From Cryptosporangium minutisporangium (lineage in GTDB: Bacteria > Actinomycetota > Actinomycetes > Mycobacteriales > Cryptosporangiaceae): 64,000 bases of DNA. Numbering within the stretch: position 1 is the stretch's first letter; the number at the start of each line of letters is the position of its first letter. This document shows, one piece after another, positions 8,974 through 16,729 of the stretch. The DNA is taken from the NCBI RefSeq assembly GCF_039536245.1, contig NZ_BAAAYN010000002.1, positions 1 to 64,000 on the forward strand. The letters are read 5' to 3'. The notes under the pieces were generated by a model. The model ran no database searches. It was given only the letters and a program-made list of their open reading frames with translations, and was not told the DNA's origin. The position numbers and the translations under genes are program-made.

Positions 8974-9077
8974 AAGAGGGATTGTTACCTCCGAGTAAAG
9001 AGACCGTCCTCCACTTCGCCACAACCCGGCCCGATTACAGTGCGCGCAATACGCCACAAAAAGGGCAGGAGTGCGGA

Positions 9078-10208
9078 ATGCGGCCGGATGGCGGACACCC
9101 GATCACCTCGGCACGGCAGTTCCGCCGGATCGCGTCCGCGGTCGCCCTGATCGGCGTCGTCGTGCAACTCGTGCTCACCAGCTACTACCTGGGCGTGGCG
9201 CACGCGCCGAAGCCGCACCGCCTGCCGGTCGGCCTGATCGCCACCGACGCCCAAGCCGCGGAGCTGCAGAAGGAGCTCAATTCGGGCGGCAGCTACCGGG
9301 TGACCCGGTACGACTCCGCCGCCGACCTGGTCACCGCGGCGAAGCGGCGCGACGTCTACGGTGGCCTGGACTTGAGCGGCGCGGCACCGCACCTCTACCT
9401 CGCCACCGCCGCCGGGCCGGCCGCGGCGACCGCACTCAAGACGACGTACAGCGCCGTGCTCCAGCAGCAGACCGCCGCGTCGGTCGCGAAACTCGCGGCT
9501 GCGGGCGACCCGGTGCCGGTCGCCACCGTCGAGGCGCTCACCTCCCCCGGAGCGGTCACCGACGTGACGCCGCTCCCGGCCGACGACCGCAACGGCGGTT
9601 CGCTGGGCATGCTGGTGCAGGCGCTCGCGCTGGGCGGCACCGTCGCGTCGCTCGGGCTCGGCCGGTTGATTCCCCGGGCGCGCCGGTCCTGGCGCCGCGG
9701 GGTCGGGCACCTGACGACGCTGATCGTCTACGCGCTCGGCTCGGCGGCGATCGTGCTCTGGTCGATGAGCTGGTTCGGCGTGGGCGCCGACGCCGACCAC
9801 TCGACGCTGTTCTGGGCGTTCGGCCTGGTGTCGCTCGCGATCACCGGCTCCACCGCCGGGCTGGTCGCGCTGATCGGGCCGGCCGGTGCGGCGGCGGGCT
9901 TCTTCTACTTCGCGATCGGCACCGTCATCTCCGGCGCCAGCATCCCGCCGGAGTTCCTGCCGACCTGGGGCCGTCAACTCGGCCAGGCCCTTCCCACCGG
10001 CGCCGGCACGCAACTCGTTCGGGACAGCCTGTACTTCCCGGACGCCCCGCTGGGCCACCCGCTGCTGGTGCTCGGGCTCTACGCGGGCCTCGGCGCGCTC
10101 GCGATCCTCGTCACGAACATCCTGCCGAACCGGTCGAACCGCACCGCGGAACTTCCGATGCCGGGAACCCAGCCCAGCACGCCCGGCGAGGACCCGACGC
10201 GGACCTGA
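9078..10208 (+). CDS. Multi-pass membrane protein, ABC-2/YhgE-like
   Basis: This 376-residue protein has one N-terminal membrane helix (IASAVALIGVVVQLVLTSYY), an extracytoplasmic domain of about 150 residues, and a cluster of about five or six hydrophobic segments from residue 175 on. That arrangement (helix, external domain, ABC-2-like membrane block) recalls YhgE/Pip or DUF3533 proteins and ABC-2 permeases. No ATPase gene adjoins it. The ATG at 9078 has AGGAG at 6 bp. Its stop is one base from the end of the convergent corA gene. Substrate and role are unknown. Confidence 0.65.
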   Translation: MRPDGGHPITSARQFRRIASAVALIGVVVQLVLTSYYLGVAHAPKPHRLPVGLIATDAQAAELQKELNSGGSYRVTRYDSAADLVTAAKRRDVYGGLDLSGAAPHLYLATAAGPAAATALKTTYSAVLQQQTAASVAKLAAAGDPVPVATVEALTSPGAVTDVTPLPADDRNGGSLGMLVQALALGGTVASLGLGRLIPRARRSWRRGVGHLTTLIVYALGSAAIVLWSMSWFGVGADADHSTLFWAFGLVSLAITGSTAGLVALIGPAGAAAGFFYFAIGTVISGASIPPEFLPTWGRQLGQALPTGAGTQLVRDSLYFPDAPLGHPLLVLGLYAGLGALAILVTNILPNRSNRTAELPMPGTQPSTPGEDPTRT

Positions 10209-10209
10209 A

Positions 10210-11331
10210 CTAGAGCCACTTGTTCCGGCGGAACAGCACCCAGAGCACGCCGCAGAGCGCCAGGATGACGACGCAGACCCCCCAGAAGCCGTACGGGACC
10301 CCCGCCCCCGGGATGCGCTCGAAGTTCATTCCGTAGAGGCCGGCGATCGCGGTCGGCACCAGCGCGATCGCGGCCCAGGCCGAGATCCGCCGCATGTCCT
10401 CGTTCTGCCGCATCGCGGTGCGGTTCTGCCGCACGCTCACCTGCGCCAGGTCGGCCTGCAGGATGTCGGTGAGCAGCTTGTCGTAGTTCTCGATCGCGTC
10501 CGCCACGCGCAGCAAGTGGTCGTGGACGTCCCGGAAGTGCGGCCGCAGCGACGGATCGACGAGTGTGGTCTCCGGCTCCGACAGCCGTTGAACGGCTCCA
10601 GCCATCGGCTTCACCGCCCGGCGGAACTCCAGCACCTCGCGCTTGAGCTTGTAGATCCGCTCCGCGTGGTCGTTCTCGTCCCCGCCGAAGACCTGCGACT
10701 CGATCTCCTCGATGTCCACGTCGATACCGGCGATCGCGTCGGCGTAACCGTCGACCGCGAGGTCCATCACCTGGTAGAGGACCCCGATTGGCCCCTTGCG
10801 GCTCAGCTCCGGCTCGCTGTCGGCGATCGCTCGGACCCGAGCCGGGACGTCGGTGTGGCCGTGCCGGACGACCACCACGAACCGGGGTCCGACGAACAGC
10901 GCCAGCTCGGCGACGTCGACCACCTCGTCGGCGTCCACGTACCGCACGGGTTTGACGATCGCGAACAGGACGTCGTCGTACCGCTCCAGCTTCGGTCGCT
11001 GGTGGGCCCGGACCGCGTCGGCCACCGCGAGCGGCGGTAGCCCGAACCGCTCGGCCACCTCGGCGAATTGCTCGGCGGTCGGGTCCTTCAGTCCGATCCA
11101 GACGAAGCCGGGCCGCTCGCGCAGCGCGCGCGGCGTCTCGTCCAGCGGGATCCGGCCGGACCTCCTGGCACCGTCGACGTAGCGCGCGCAGTCGACGATC
11201 GCGTGCTCGGCGGGCCGGCCGAGCGGTGGGGACGGGGAAGCGGCCGGCGCCGGGGCCGGGTCCAGGAACCGAGCCAGTCGACGGAACGCAGAGGCACGCA
11301 CCCGCACAGCGTAGGGCTGCCGCGAATTCAC
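10210..11331 (-). CDS. corA: CorA-family divalent cation transporter
   Basis: This 373-residue protein has a large N-terminal cytoplasmic domain followed by two C-terminal membrane helices separated by the diagnostic YGMNFE motif, and ends in the basic tail RRNKWL. CorA proteins form pentameric channels for Mg2+ (also Co2+ or Ni2+). The long Asp/Glu-rich helices before the membrane part (EQFAEVAERFG, IDVDIEEIESQVFGG) fit the funnel domain. The GTG at 11331 is used here; downstream in-frame GTG codons (VRVRASAF) are possible alternatives. The first 50 residues are Pro/Ala-rich and poorly conserved in character. Confidence 0.9.
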   Translation of the reverse strand: MNSRQPYAVRVRASAFRRLARFLDPAPAPAASPSPPLGRPAEHAIVDCARYVDGARRSGRIPLDETPRALRERPGFVWIGLKDPTAEQFAEVAERFGLPPLAVADAVRAHQRPKLERYDDVLFAIVKPVRYVDADEVVDVAELALFVGPRFVVVVRHGHTDVPARVRAIADSEPELSRKGPIGVLYQVMDLAVDGYADAIAGIDVDIEEIESQVFGGDENDHAERIYKLKREVLEFRRAVKPMAGAVQRLSEPETTLVDPSLRPHFRDVHDHLLRVADAIENYDKLLTDILQADLAQVSVRQNRTAMRQNEDMRRISAWAAIALVPTAIAGLYGMNFERIPGAGVPYGFWGVCVVILALCGVLWVLFRRNKWL

Positions 11332-11390
11332 GCGCCGGACGCCTCCGACCCTTAAGGTGAACAGCCCGTTCTATCCCGATGGAGGCAGGT

Positions 11391-12563
11391 ATGGACCGCA
11401 TTTTGGACCGCCGGGCGCTGCTCCGCGTCGCGGTCGTGGGCGGTGGCGCCGTGGCGTTCTCCGGCGCGCTCTGGCAGGACGCGTTCGCCGCGGTCGCGCA
11501 GCCCGGACCGAGCCCGTACGGGGACCTCGGCCCGGCCGACGCGAACGGCGTCCAGCTCCCGGCCGGCTTCACCAGCCGGGTGATCGGCCGCTCCCGTCAG
11601 CGGGTGGGCACGACCGGGTACGTGTGGCACGACGCGCCGGACGGCGGCGCGTGCTTCCCGGACGGCTCGGGGTGGATCTACGTCTCGAACTCGGAGGTTC
11701 CGCTGGTGGGCGGCGCGTCCGCGGTGAGGTTCGCAGCGGACGGCACGATCACCGGCGCCTACCGCATCCTCTCCGGGACCAGCGTCAACTGCGCCGGCGG
11801 TGCCACTCCCTGGGGCACCTGGCTCTCCTGCGAGGAGGTGCCGTGGGGCCGGGTGTTCGAGACGTGGCCGGGCGGCGGGCGGAGTGGCGTCGCGCGCAGC
11901 CGGATGGGCCGGTTCAAGCACGAGGCCGCGGCCTGCGACCCGGTCCGGAAGGTCGTGTACCTCACCGAGGACGAGACCGACGGCTGCTTCTACCGGTTCA
12001 TCCCGGACACCTGGGGCAACCTGGACACCGGTCGGGTCGAGGTCCTCTGTGGTGCCGCCGATCTCACCGACGGCCCGGTCACCTGGCGCCCGATCCCGGA
12101 CCGGGACGGCCTGCCGATCCCGACCCGGCTGCAGGTCGGCGCCGCGAAGCACTTCAACGGCGGGGAGGGCTGCTACTACGCCGGCGACGTCTGTTACTTC
12201 ACGACGAAGGGCGACAACCGGGTCTGGGCCTACGACGCGGCCGCGCAGCGACTCTCGCTGGCCTACGACGACTCGCTGGTGCCCGGTGGAGCCGCGCCGC
12301 TCACCGGCGTCGACAACATCACCGGGGCGGCGTCCGGTGACCTGTTCGTCGCTGAGGACGGCGGGAACATGGAGATCAACCTGATCACACCGTCCGGCGT
12401 GGTCGCCCCGTTCGCGCGGGTGACCGGGCAGTCGGGGTCCGAGCTGTGCGGTCCGGCGTTCAACCCGGCCGGCGACCGGTTCTACTTCTCGTCCCAGCGC
12501 GGCACGACCGGCCAGTCCAGCGGCGGAATCACCTACGAGGTGCGAGGGCCGTTCCGGCGTTGA
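11391..12563 (+). CDS. PhoX-like (DUF839) secreted protein with twin-arginine signal
   Basis: This 390-residue exported protein starts MDRILDRRALLRVAVVGGG, a twin-arginine signal with cleavage expected after AFA near residue 33. The mature part has the PhoX/DUF839 features ATPWGTWLSCEE, FKHEAAACDP and YLTEDETDGCFYRF, built from repeated beta strands of a propeller. PhoX proteins are Ca/Fe-dependent alkaline phosphatases, but many DUF839 members have no proven activity. The ATG at 11391 is preferred over that at 11379 because GGAGG lies 5 bp before it, inside the longer reading. A strong terminator follows. Confidence 0.8.
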   Translation: MDRILDRRALLRVAVVGGGAVAFSGALWQDAFAAVAQPGPSPYGDLGPADANGVQLPAGFTSRVIGRSRQRVGTTGYVWHDAPDGGACFPDGSGWIYVSNSEVPLVGGASAVRFAADGTITGAYRILSGTSVNCAGGATPWGTWLSCEEVPWGRVFETWPGGGRSGVARSRMGRFKHEAAACDPVRKVVYLTEDETDGCFYRFIPDTWGNLDTGRVEVLCGAADLTDGPVTWRPIPDRDGLPIPTRLQVGAAKHFNGGEGCYYAGDVCYFTTKGDNRVWAYDAAAQRLSLAYDDSLVPGGAAPLTGVDNITGAASGDLFVAEDGGNMEINLITPSGVVAPFARVTGQSGSELCGPAFNPAGDRFYFSSQRGTTGQSSGGITYEVRGPFRR

Positions 12564-12567
12564 CCGG

Positions 12568-12614
12568 CGCAGCGAATCGGGGCCCGAGCAGCGCTCGGGC
12601 CCCGATTCGCTGCG
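12568..12614. terminator. Bidirectional terminator, 22 bp perfect stem
   Basis: Perfect 22 bp arms at 12568-12589 and 12593-12614 with a 3 nt loop lie between the convergent PhoX-like and acyltransferase genes, 4 bp after one stop codon and 19 bp from the other. The length and perfection make it one of the strongest hairpins in the window. Confidence 0.85.
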
Positions 12615-12633
12615 GTACCGCCGCCGCCTCGGA

Positions 12634-13386
12634 TCAGCTCTGCTCGCGGCCGGGGAGCTGGGCGTCGACCCCGGCGTACTCCTGGCCGGAGAGGGACTGG
12701 ATGACCGCGACCAGCTCGTCGGTGCGCTCGCGCAGCACCTCCCGGCTCGGCGGTGTCTCGTCTTGGGGCCAGGTCATCGGCGGCGCGAACCGGACCGTGA
12801 CCCGCCCGGGGCGGGGGAACTTCGCTCCGGGCGGCGCCAGCTCGAACACGCCGATCGTCGCGCACGGCACCACCGGGGCGCCGGTGGCGGCCGCGATCCG
12901 GGCCAGGCCGGTGCGGCCGCGGTAGAGCCGGCCATCCCGGGTCCGGGTGCCCTCCGGAAAGATCCCGACCACGCGCCCCTCGGACAGCAGCCGGCTGGCA
13001 GTGTTCAGCGCGGCGTCGCCCGCCGACGCGCCTCCGCGGATGACCGGTACCTGGCCGGTCGCGGTGAAGAAGTATCGCTTCCACCGGCCGCGCAACCCCG
13101 GCTCGGTGAAGTACTCGTGCTTGGCCAGGAAGCTGATCCGCCGCCAGCGGACGACCAGCGGCAGGAACAGCCAGTCGAGGTATGAGACGTGGTTGCACGC
13201 CAGGATCACCGGCCCGCGCTTCGGCACGTGCTCGATGCCCTCGATCCGAGGCCGGAAGTACAGGGTCATCGGCAGCGTCAGAAGCACCTTGAAAACCCAG
13301 TACAGGTAGCCGCTCCGGTCGACCGGGGCCTGGACGGGAGCCACCGGGGTCGGTTCGGTGGGTGGGAGCGGCAGCTCTGCCGGCAT
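12634..13386 (-). CDS. 1-acyl-sn-glycerol-3-phosphate acyltransferase (PlsC-like)
   Basis: This 250-residue membrane-associated enzyme should acylate lysophosphatidate in phospholipid synthesis. The catalytic HX4D box is present as NHVSYLD near residue 66, the glycerophosphate-binding box as FPEGTR near residue 145, and a further VPVIRGG block lies between them. A Pro-rich N-terminus precedes a hydrophobic segment (VFKVLLTLPMTLYF). The family also includes acyltransferases for other lipids, so the exact acceptor is uncertain. It is the only gene on its transcript that can be seen here. Confidence 0.85.
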   Translation of the reverse strand: MPAELPLPPTEPTPVAPVQAPVDRSGYLYWVFKVLLTLPMTLYFRPRIEGIEHVPKRGPVILACNHVSYLDWLFLPLVVRWRRISFLAKHEYFTEPGLRGRWKRYFFTATGQVPVIRGGASAGDAALNTASRLLSEGRVVGIFPEGTRTRDGRLYRGRTGLARIAAATGAPVVPCATIGVFELAPPGAKFPRPGRVTVRFAPPMTWPQDETPPSREVLRERTDELVAVIQSLSGQEYAGVDAQLPGREQS

Positions 13387-13517
13387 AGGGGTCGGCTCTT
13401 CTTTCTGATTACCAGGGTTAGCAGCGCAATACCTTAACGCGGCTGGGTACGCAGGTCACCCGGTACGGGATCTATCCCACGCTGAGGGACGCCGTGACCA
13501 CATACCGCACGGACCGG

Positions 13518-13991
13518 TCAGCTGACGTTGAGATAGTGCTCGAGACCCGCGATGTGGAGCGCGACCCGCGCGTGCCGGGAAACCGCCTCGACCGTGGCGA
13601 CACAGCCAGCCGCCCGCGCGGCGTGCTGCACCCGGACCAGGAACGCCATTCCGTGCGAACCGAGGAAGTCCACCTCGGTCAGGTCGAACCGGACGTCGAT
13701 CGGCTGGGCAGCGACGACGCTGCTCACGACGGCGTCGAGCCGGGGTGCCAGCACAGCGTCGACCGCACCGGTCAGGCGAATCCGCAGCAGGCCGCCACCG
13801 TTCTCGACGCGCACGGAACCCGGCCGCTCGACCGGCGGCAGCGTTTGCGGCACCGTGGTGGCACGCGATACACCGTCGGCGCGCGGCGCGCCAAAGGTCG
13901 TTTCGCCAGGCGGGGCAAAGCCCCCGGCGTCCGACCACGCGCCTGAACCCACTGCCGGCCTCCCGCTCGTGATCACCGTTATCCGGTACAT
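13518..13991 (-). CDS. STAS-domain protein, anti-sigma-factor-antagonist type
   Basis: The C-terminal 100 residues of this 157-residue protein form a STAS domain (LLRIRLTGAVDAVLAPRLDA, then VRFDLTEVDFLGSHG). STAS proteins of this kind bind anti-sigma kinases and are switched by phosphorylation at a DS(S/T)G motif. Here the motif reads GSHG: the Asp is Gly and one of the two hydroxyl residues is His, so ordinary phospho-switching may be lost. The first 50 residues are low-complexity and the ribosome site at the ATG (13991) is weak, so the true start may lie further in. The start codon lies inside the first copy of a 14 bp direct repeat shared with the recombinase promoter. Confidence 0.7.
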   Translation of the reverse strand: MYRITVITSGRPAVGSGAWSDAGGFAPPGETTFGAPRADGVSRATTVPQTLPPVERPGSVRVENGGGLLRIRLTGAVDAVLAPRLDAVVSSVVAAQPIDVRFDLTEVDFLGSHGMAFLVRVQHAARAAGCVATVEAVSRHARVALHIAGLEHYLNVS

Positions 13992-14059
13992 CTTGGCGTA
14001 GGATACCGCTGTGACCTCGAAAACGCCGGGTTCACCGCCAGAAGATTATCCGGTACATC
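13979..14059. repeat. Pair of 14 bp direct repeats TTATCCGGTACATC
   Basis: The exact sequence TTATCCGGTACATC occurs at 13979-13992 and 14046-14059, 67 bp apart, in the divergent gap between the STAS gene and the recombinase-like gene. It is AT-richer than its surroundings. It could be a paired operator or a remnant of a recombinase core site. Confidence 0.75.
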
Positions 14060-14078
14060 CGTCCGCGGATGGCCGGCG

Positions 14079-14831
14079 ATGAGCGATGCGGTCACGGTCG
14101 ATTCCGCCGTCGAGTCGTACCTGGCATCGCCCCAGTGCGCGAACGAGAACACCCACCGCGCCTACCGCAGCGCCCTGGACCGGGTCGCGGGCTGGCTCGG
14201 CGGCCACCGGCCGCTGACCGAGATCGGCGAGGAAGAGCTCACCACCGCACTCCGCGACCTGTGGGGCAGCGCGGCGGCCGCGACCTGGAACCGGAACCGC
14301 GCCGCGGTCGCCGGGTGGCTGGCCTGGTGCCGCGCGCGAGGCCAGGACGCCCCCGCGCTGCCGGACGCCGTGGAGCGCCGGCCGGACGAGACCGGGCCGA
14401 CCGCCGTCCTCGCACGGGACGCGATCGAGCGCCTGCTGCTGCGGCCGGACGTCCCGCTGCGGGAACGGACGCTGTGGCGCGTGCTCTACGAGACGGCCGG
14501 GCGGGCGTCGGACGTCCTCGCGCTCAACATCGAGCACCTCGACCTCCGCCGACGCCGCGCGGGCGAGCTGCGGTGGGACGCCGGCAGCGCGCACCTGCTC
14601 CCCCGGCTGATCGCCGGCCGGTCACGCGGCCCGCTGTTCCTCTCCGAGCGGCGGCCACCACCGGCCCGGCGTCCTCCGCGGGCGGATCTGTGCCCCTACA
14701 CCGGACGCGCCCGGCTCGGTTACGACCGCGCCCGGATCCTGCTCGACCAGTACACCCGGACGCCGGACGGCGCACCGGGTTGGGAGCTGCACCAGCTACG
14801 CCGGTCCGCGCTGGCCCATCGCGACGCCTGA
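14079..14831 (+). pseudogene. Truncated tyrosine recombinase (XerC/D-like) lacking the catalytic Tyr
   Basis: The 250-residue product has a SAM-like N-terminal core-binding domain (ENTHRAYRSALDRVAGWLGG) and part of the catalytic domain with the first Arg in TAGRASDVLALN (near residue 146) and the box II His/Arg in HQLRRSALAH (H238, R241). The protein stops six residues after this, so the remaining catalytic residues, including the Tyr nucleophile usually found about 30-40 residues later, are missing. Its last 36 bp overlap the 3' end of the convergent FhuF-like gene, which suggests a deletion joined the two ends. It is probably inactive in strand cleavage. Confidence 0.75.
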
Positions 14832-15521
14832 CATCCGCCGTTCCCGCACCTCCGGACGCTGCCGCGGACAGCTGGCGCACTTCGCGACCTCCGGCGACGC
14901 CGCACCAGGCACCGCGTAGATCAAGCAGCACGACGAGCGTCGGAGGTACGGCCCGGCGCCGGGGATCTCGACGAACCGCGGCATCGGCAACCCGCCCACG
15001 GCCGCGACCCGTTCCGCGAGCGCCTCTCCCGCGGGACCGCGAGCGACGTCCAGCGCGCGGTTCGCGACCGAGTCGCTGGCGACCGCGCGGAGCGCCCCCT
15101 CCCCCACGCCGCTGACCCGGGCGAGCGGCGCGATCACCGCGCCGAGCGCCGGCCCGGCGGCGGCGGCCAGGACGTCCGGGCCACGGCCCAGCATCCGGGA
15201 GGCACGCACACCGGCGACCGATCCGTGCGCCAGCTCGAACGTCACGTCGTCCAGCGCGGGCACCCAGCCGGTGACCAGTAACCCGACGATCGGCCCGGCG
15301 ACCAGCGTCGAGCTGGTCGAGTACCACCACAGCGTTCCGGCGACCCGGCGGGACGCCCCACCCCACCGGCGCGCTGATGCGTCGACCTGTGCGGATAACC
15401 ACTCCGGGTCGGTCAGTAGCGATCCGGGCAGGCGCGGCCCACCACCCGGCGCGACGGTGTACGCGAGCGACGGCACGGAGATCGCCACCCGCCGGTACAG
15501 CTCGTCACACCGGACCACCAC
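14796..15521 (-). CDS. FhuF-like [2Fe-2S] protein
   Basis: The C-terminus of this 241-residue protein carries the FhuF-type cluster motif: adjacent Cys-Cys (RSSCCLIY), then CASC about a dozen residues later. FhuF proteins reduce ferric siderophores in the cytoplasm. The N-terminal two thirds are Ala/Gly/Val-rich with no clear motif. The GTG at 15521 overlaps the end of the upstream lacI-type gene by 17 bp (a second GTG at 15518 is equally possible), so it may be translated from the regulator's mRNA. No siderophore gene is nearby. The product assignment rests mainly on the Cys motif. Confidence 0.65.
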   Translation of the reverse strand: MVVRCDELYRRVAISVPSLAYTVAPGGGPRLPGSLLTDPEWLSAQVDASARRWGGASRRVAGTLWWYSTSSTLVAGPIVGLLVTGWVPALDDVTFELAHGSVAGVRASRMLGRGPDVLAAAAGPALGAVIAPLARVSGVGEGALRAVASDSVANRALDVARGPAGEALAERVAAVGGLPMPRFVEIPGAGPYLRRSSCCLIYAVPGAASPEVAKCASCPRQRPEVRERRMSGVAMGQRGPA

Positions 15522-16512
15522 CCACCCCCACAGCCGTCGATTCGCGCAGCACCAGCCTGCACGGTCGCACGTGGTGCCCGGGAGCCGGCTCCCCGTTGAT
15601 GGCGGCGAGCAGCAGGTTCGCCGCCGCGCGACCGAGCCCGTCGAGATCCATGTCGACGCTGCTCAGCGGCGGCTGGCAGGCCGAGACCATGACGTCCCAG
15701 TTGTCGAAGCCGACCACCGCCACGTCCTGGGGCACTCGCCGGCCGGCCGCGCGCAGCGTGTCCACCACGCCCCGCGCGATCTGGTCGCTCCCGGCGAAGA
15801 CCGCGTCGAACGCGGTGTCGTCGGCGAGCAGCATCCCGGCCGCCTGCCGTCCCCACGCCTCGCTCCACTCGCCGAACAGCGGTGGACGGACCAGCGACGG
15901 CGCCGCCGCCTCCGCGCGCACCTGCACCGAGTGGTGGTGCTCCGGCCCGGTGACGTGCACGATCCGACGGCGGCCGGTGGCGAGCAGGTGCTCGACGGCC
16001 TTCACCGCTCCTCCGGCCTCGTCCGGCACGATCGAGCAGTCGGCCGGGTCGGTGGAGCTGACGAACGCGTAGACCACGGGCACCGGCAGGCCGACCCCGA
16101 GCGGCGGCCGCGCCTGGGCCCGGCGGCCGGTGACGATGATGCCGTCGACCCGCCGGGTGAGCAGCGTGCGCAGGTAGTACTGCTCCCGGATCGGGTCGTC
16201 CCTGGCGTCGCAGAGCAGGACCGACATCTGCCCCGCCCCAAGCGCGTCCTCGGCGCCGAGCATCAGCGGAATACTGAACCGCCCGATGCTGTCGGTGGTG
16301 ATCATGCCGACCGTGTAGGTACGGCCGGTGTTCAGCGTCCGCGCGGCCGCGTTCGCCTGGAATCCGAGCCGTTCGGCCGCCTCTCGCACGCGCTGGCGCG
16401 TCTCCGCCCGGAGCGAGCCGCGATCGTTCAAAGCCTTGGACGCGGTGCCCACCGAGACGCCGGCCAACGCGGCCACGTCGCGGATCGTCGCGAGTCGATC
16501 CGGTTTCCGCAC
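15505..16512 (-). CDS. LacI-family transcriptional regulator of the GH127 cluster
   Basis: This 335-residue regulator has an N-terminal LacI helix-turn-helix (ATIRDVAALAGVSVGTASKA, hinge LNTGRTYTVGMIT) and a periplasmic-binding-protein-like sugar sensor domain ending in PPLSSVDMDL and the RLVLRESTA strand. The GTG at 16512 is supported by GGAGG 6 bp upstream; the longer open frame to 16728 crosses the promoter region. It is divergent from the ABC transporter/GH127 operon, and a LacI-type operator lies in the shared gap, so it probably represses that operon until an arabinose-containing sugar binds. Confidence 0.9.
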   Translation of the reverse strand: MRKPDRLATIRDVAALAGVSVGTASKALNDRGSLRAETRQRVREAAERLGFQANAAARTLNTGRTYTVGMITTDSIGRFSIPLMLGAEDALGAGQMSVLLCDARDDPIREQYYLRTLLTRRVDGIIVTGRRAQARPPLGVGLPVPVVYAFVSSTDPADCSIVPDEAGGAVKAVEHLLATGRRRIVHVTGPEHHHSVQVRAEAAAPSLVRPPLFGEWSEAWGRQAAGMLLADDTAFDAVFAGSDQIARGVVDTLRAAGRRVPQDVAVVGFDNWDVMVSACQPPLSSVDMDLDGLGRAAANLLLAAINGEPAPGHHVRPCRLVLRESTAVGVGGGPV

Positions 16513-16664
16513 TCGTTTCCTCCGTGGCAACGGTCCGAGGTTTCGCACGGAGACTAACCCAAGACAAACCCTCGTTGACACGCCCCGGTGGGGCTTCCTA
16601 TTCTCGGCGGCAATCGGTTTCCGAGATTTCCGTTTGTCCGCTCCGACCGCCCTTCGGCGCAAGG

Positions 16665-16678
16665 TGTTAACGCTCACA
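16665..16678. promoter_or_regulatory. LacI-type operator TGTTAACGCTCACA
   Basis: This imperfect 14 bp palindrome with a central CG (half-sites TGTTAAC and TGTGAGC) has the form of operators used by actinobacterial LacI-family sugar regulators such as CebR. It lies 52 bp before the lipoprotein start codon and 153 bp before the lacI start codon. Confidence 0.65.
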
Positions 16679-16729
16679 TTTTGGTTCTCCTCCAGCGCAC
16701 GTCCCGGCCCCCACGTCCAAGGAGGCACG

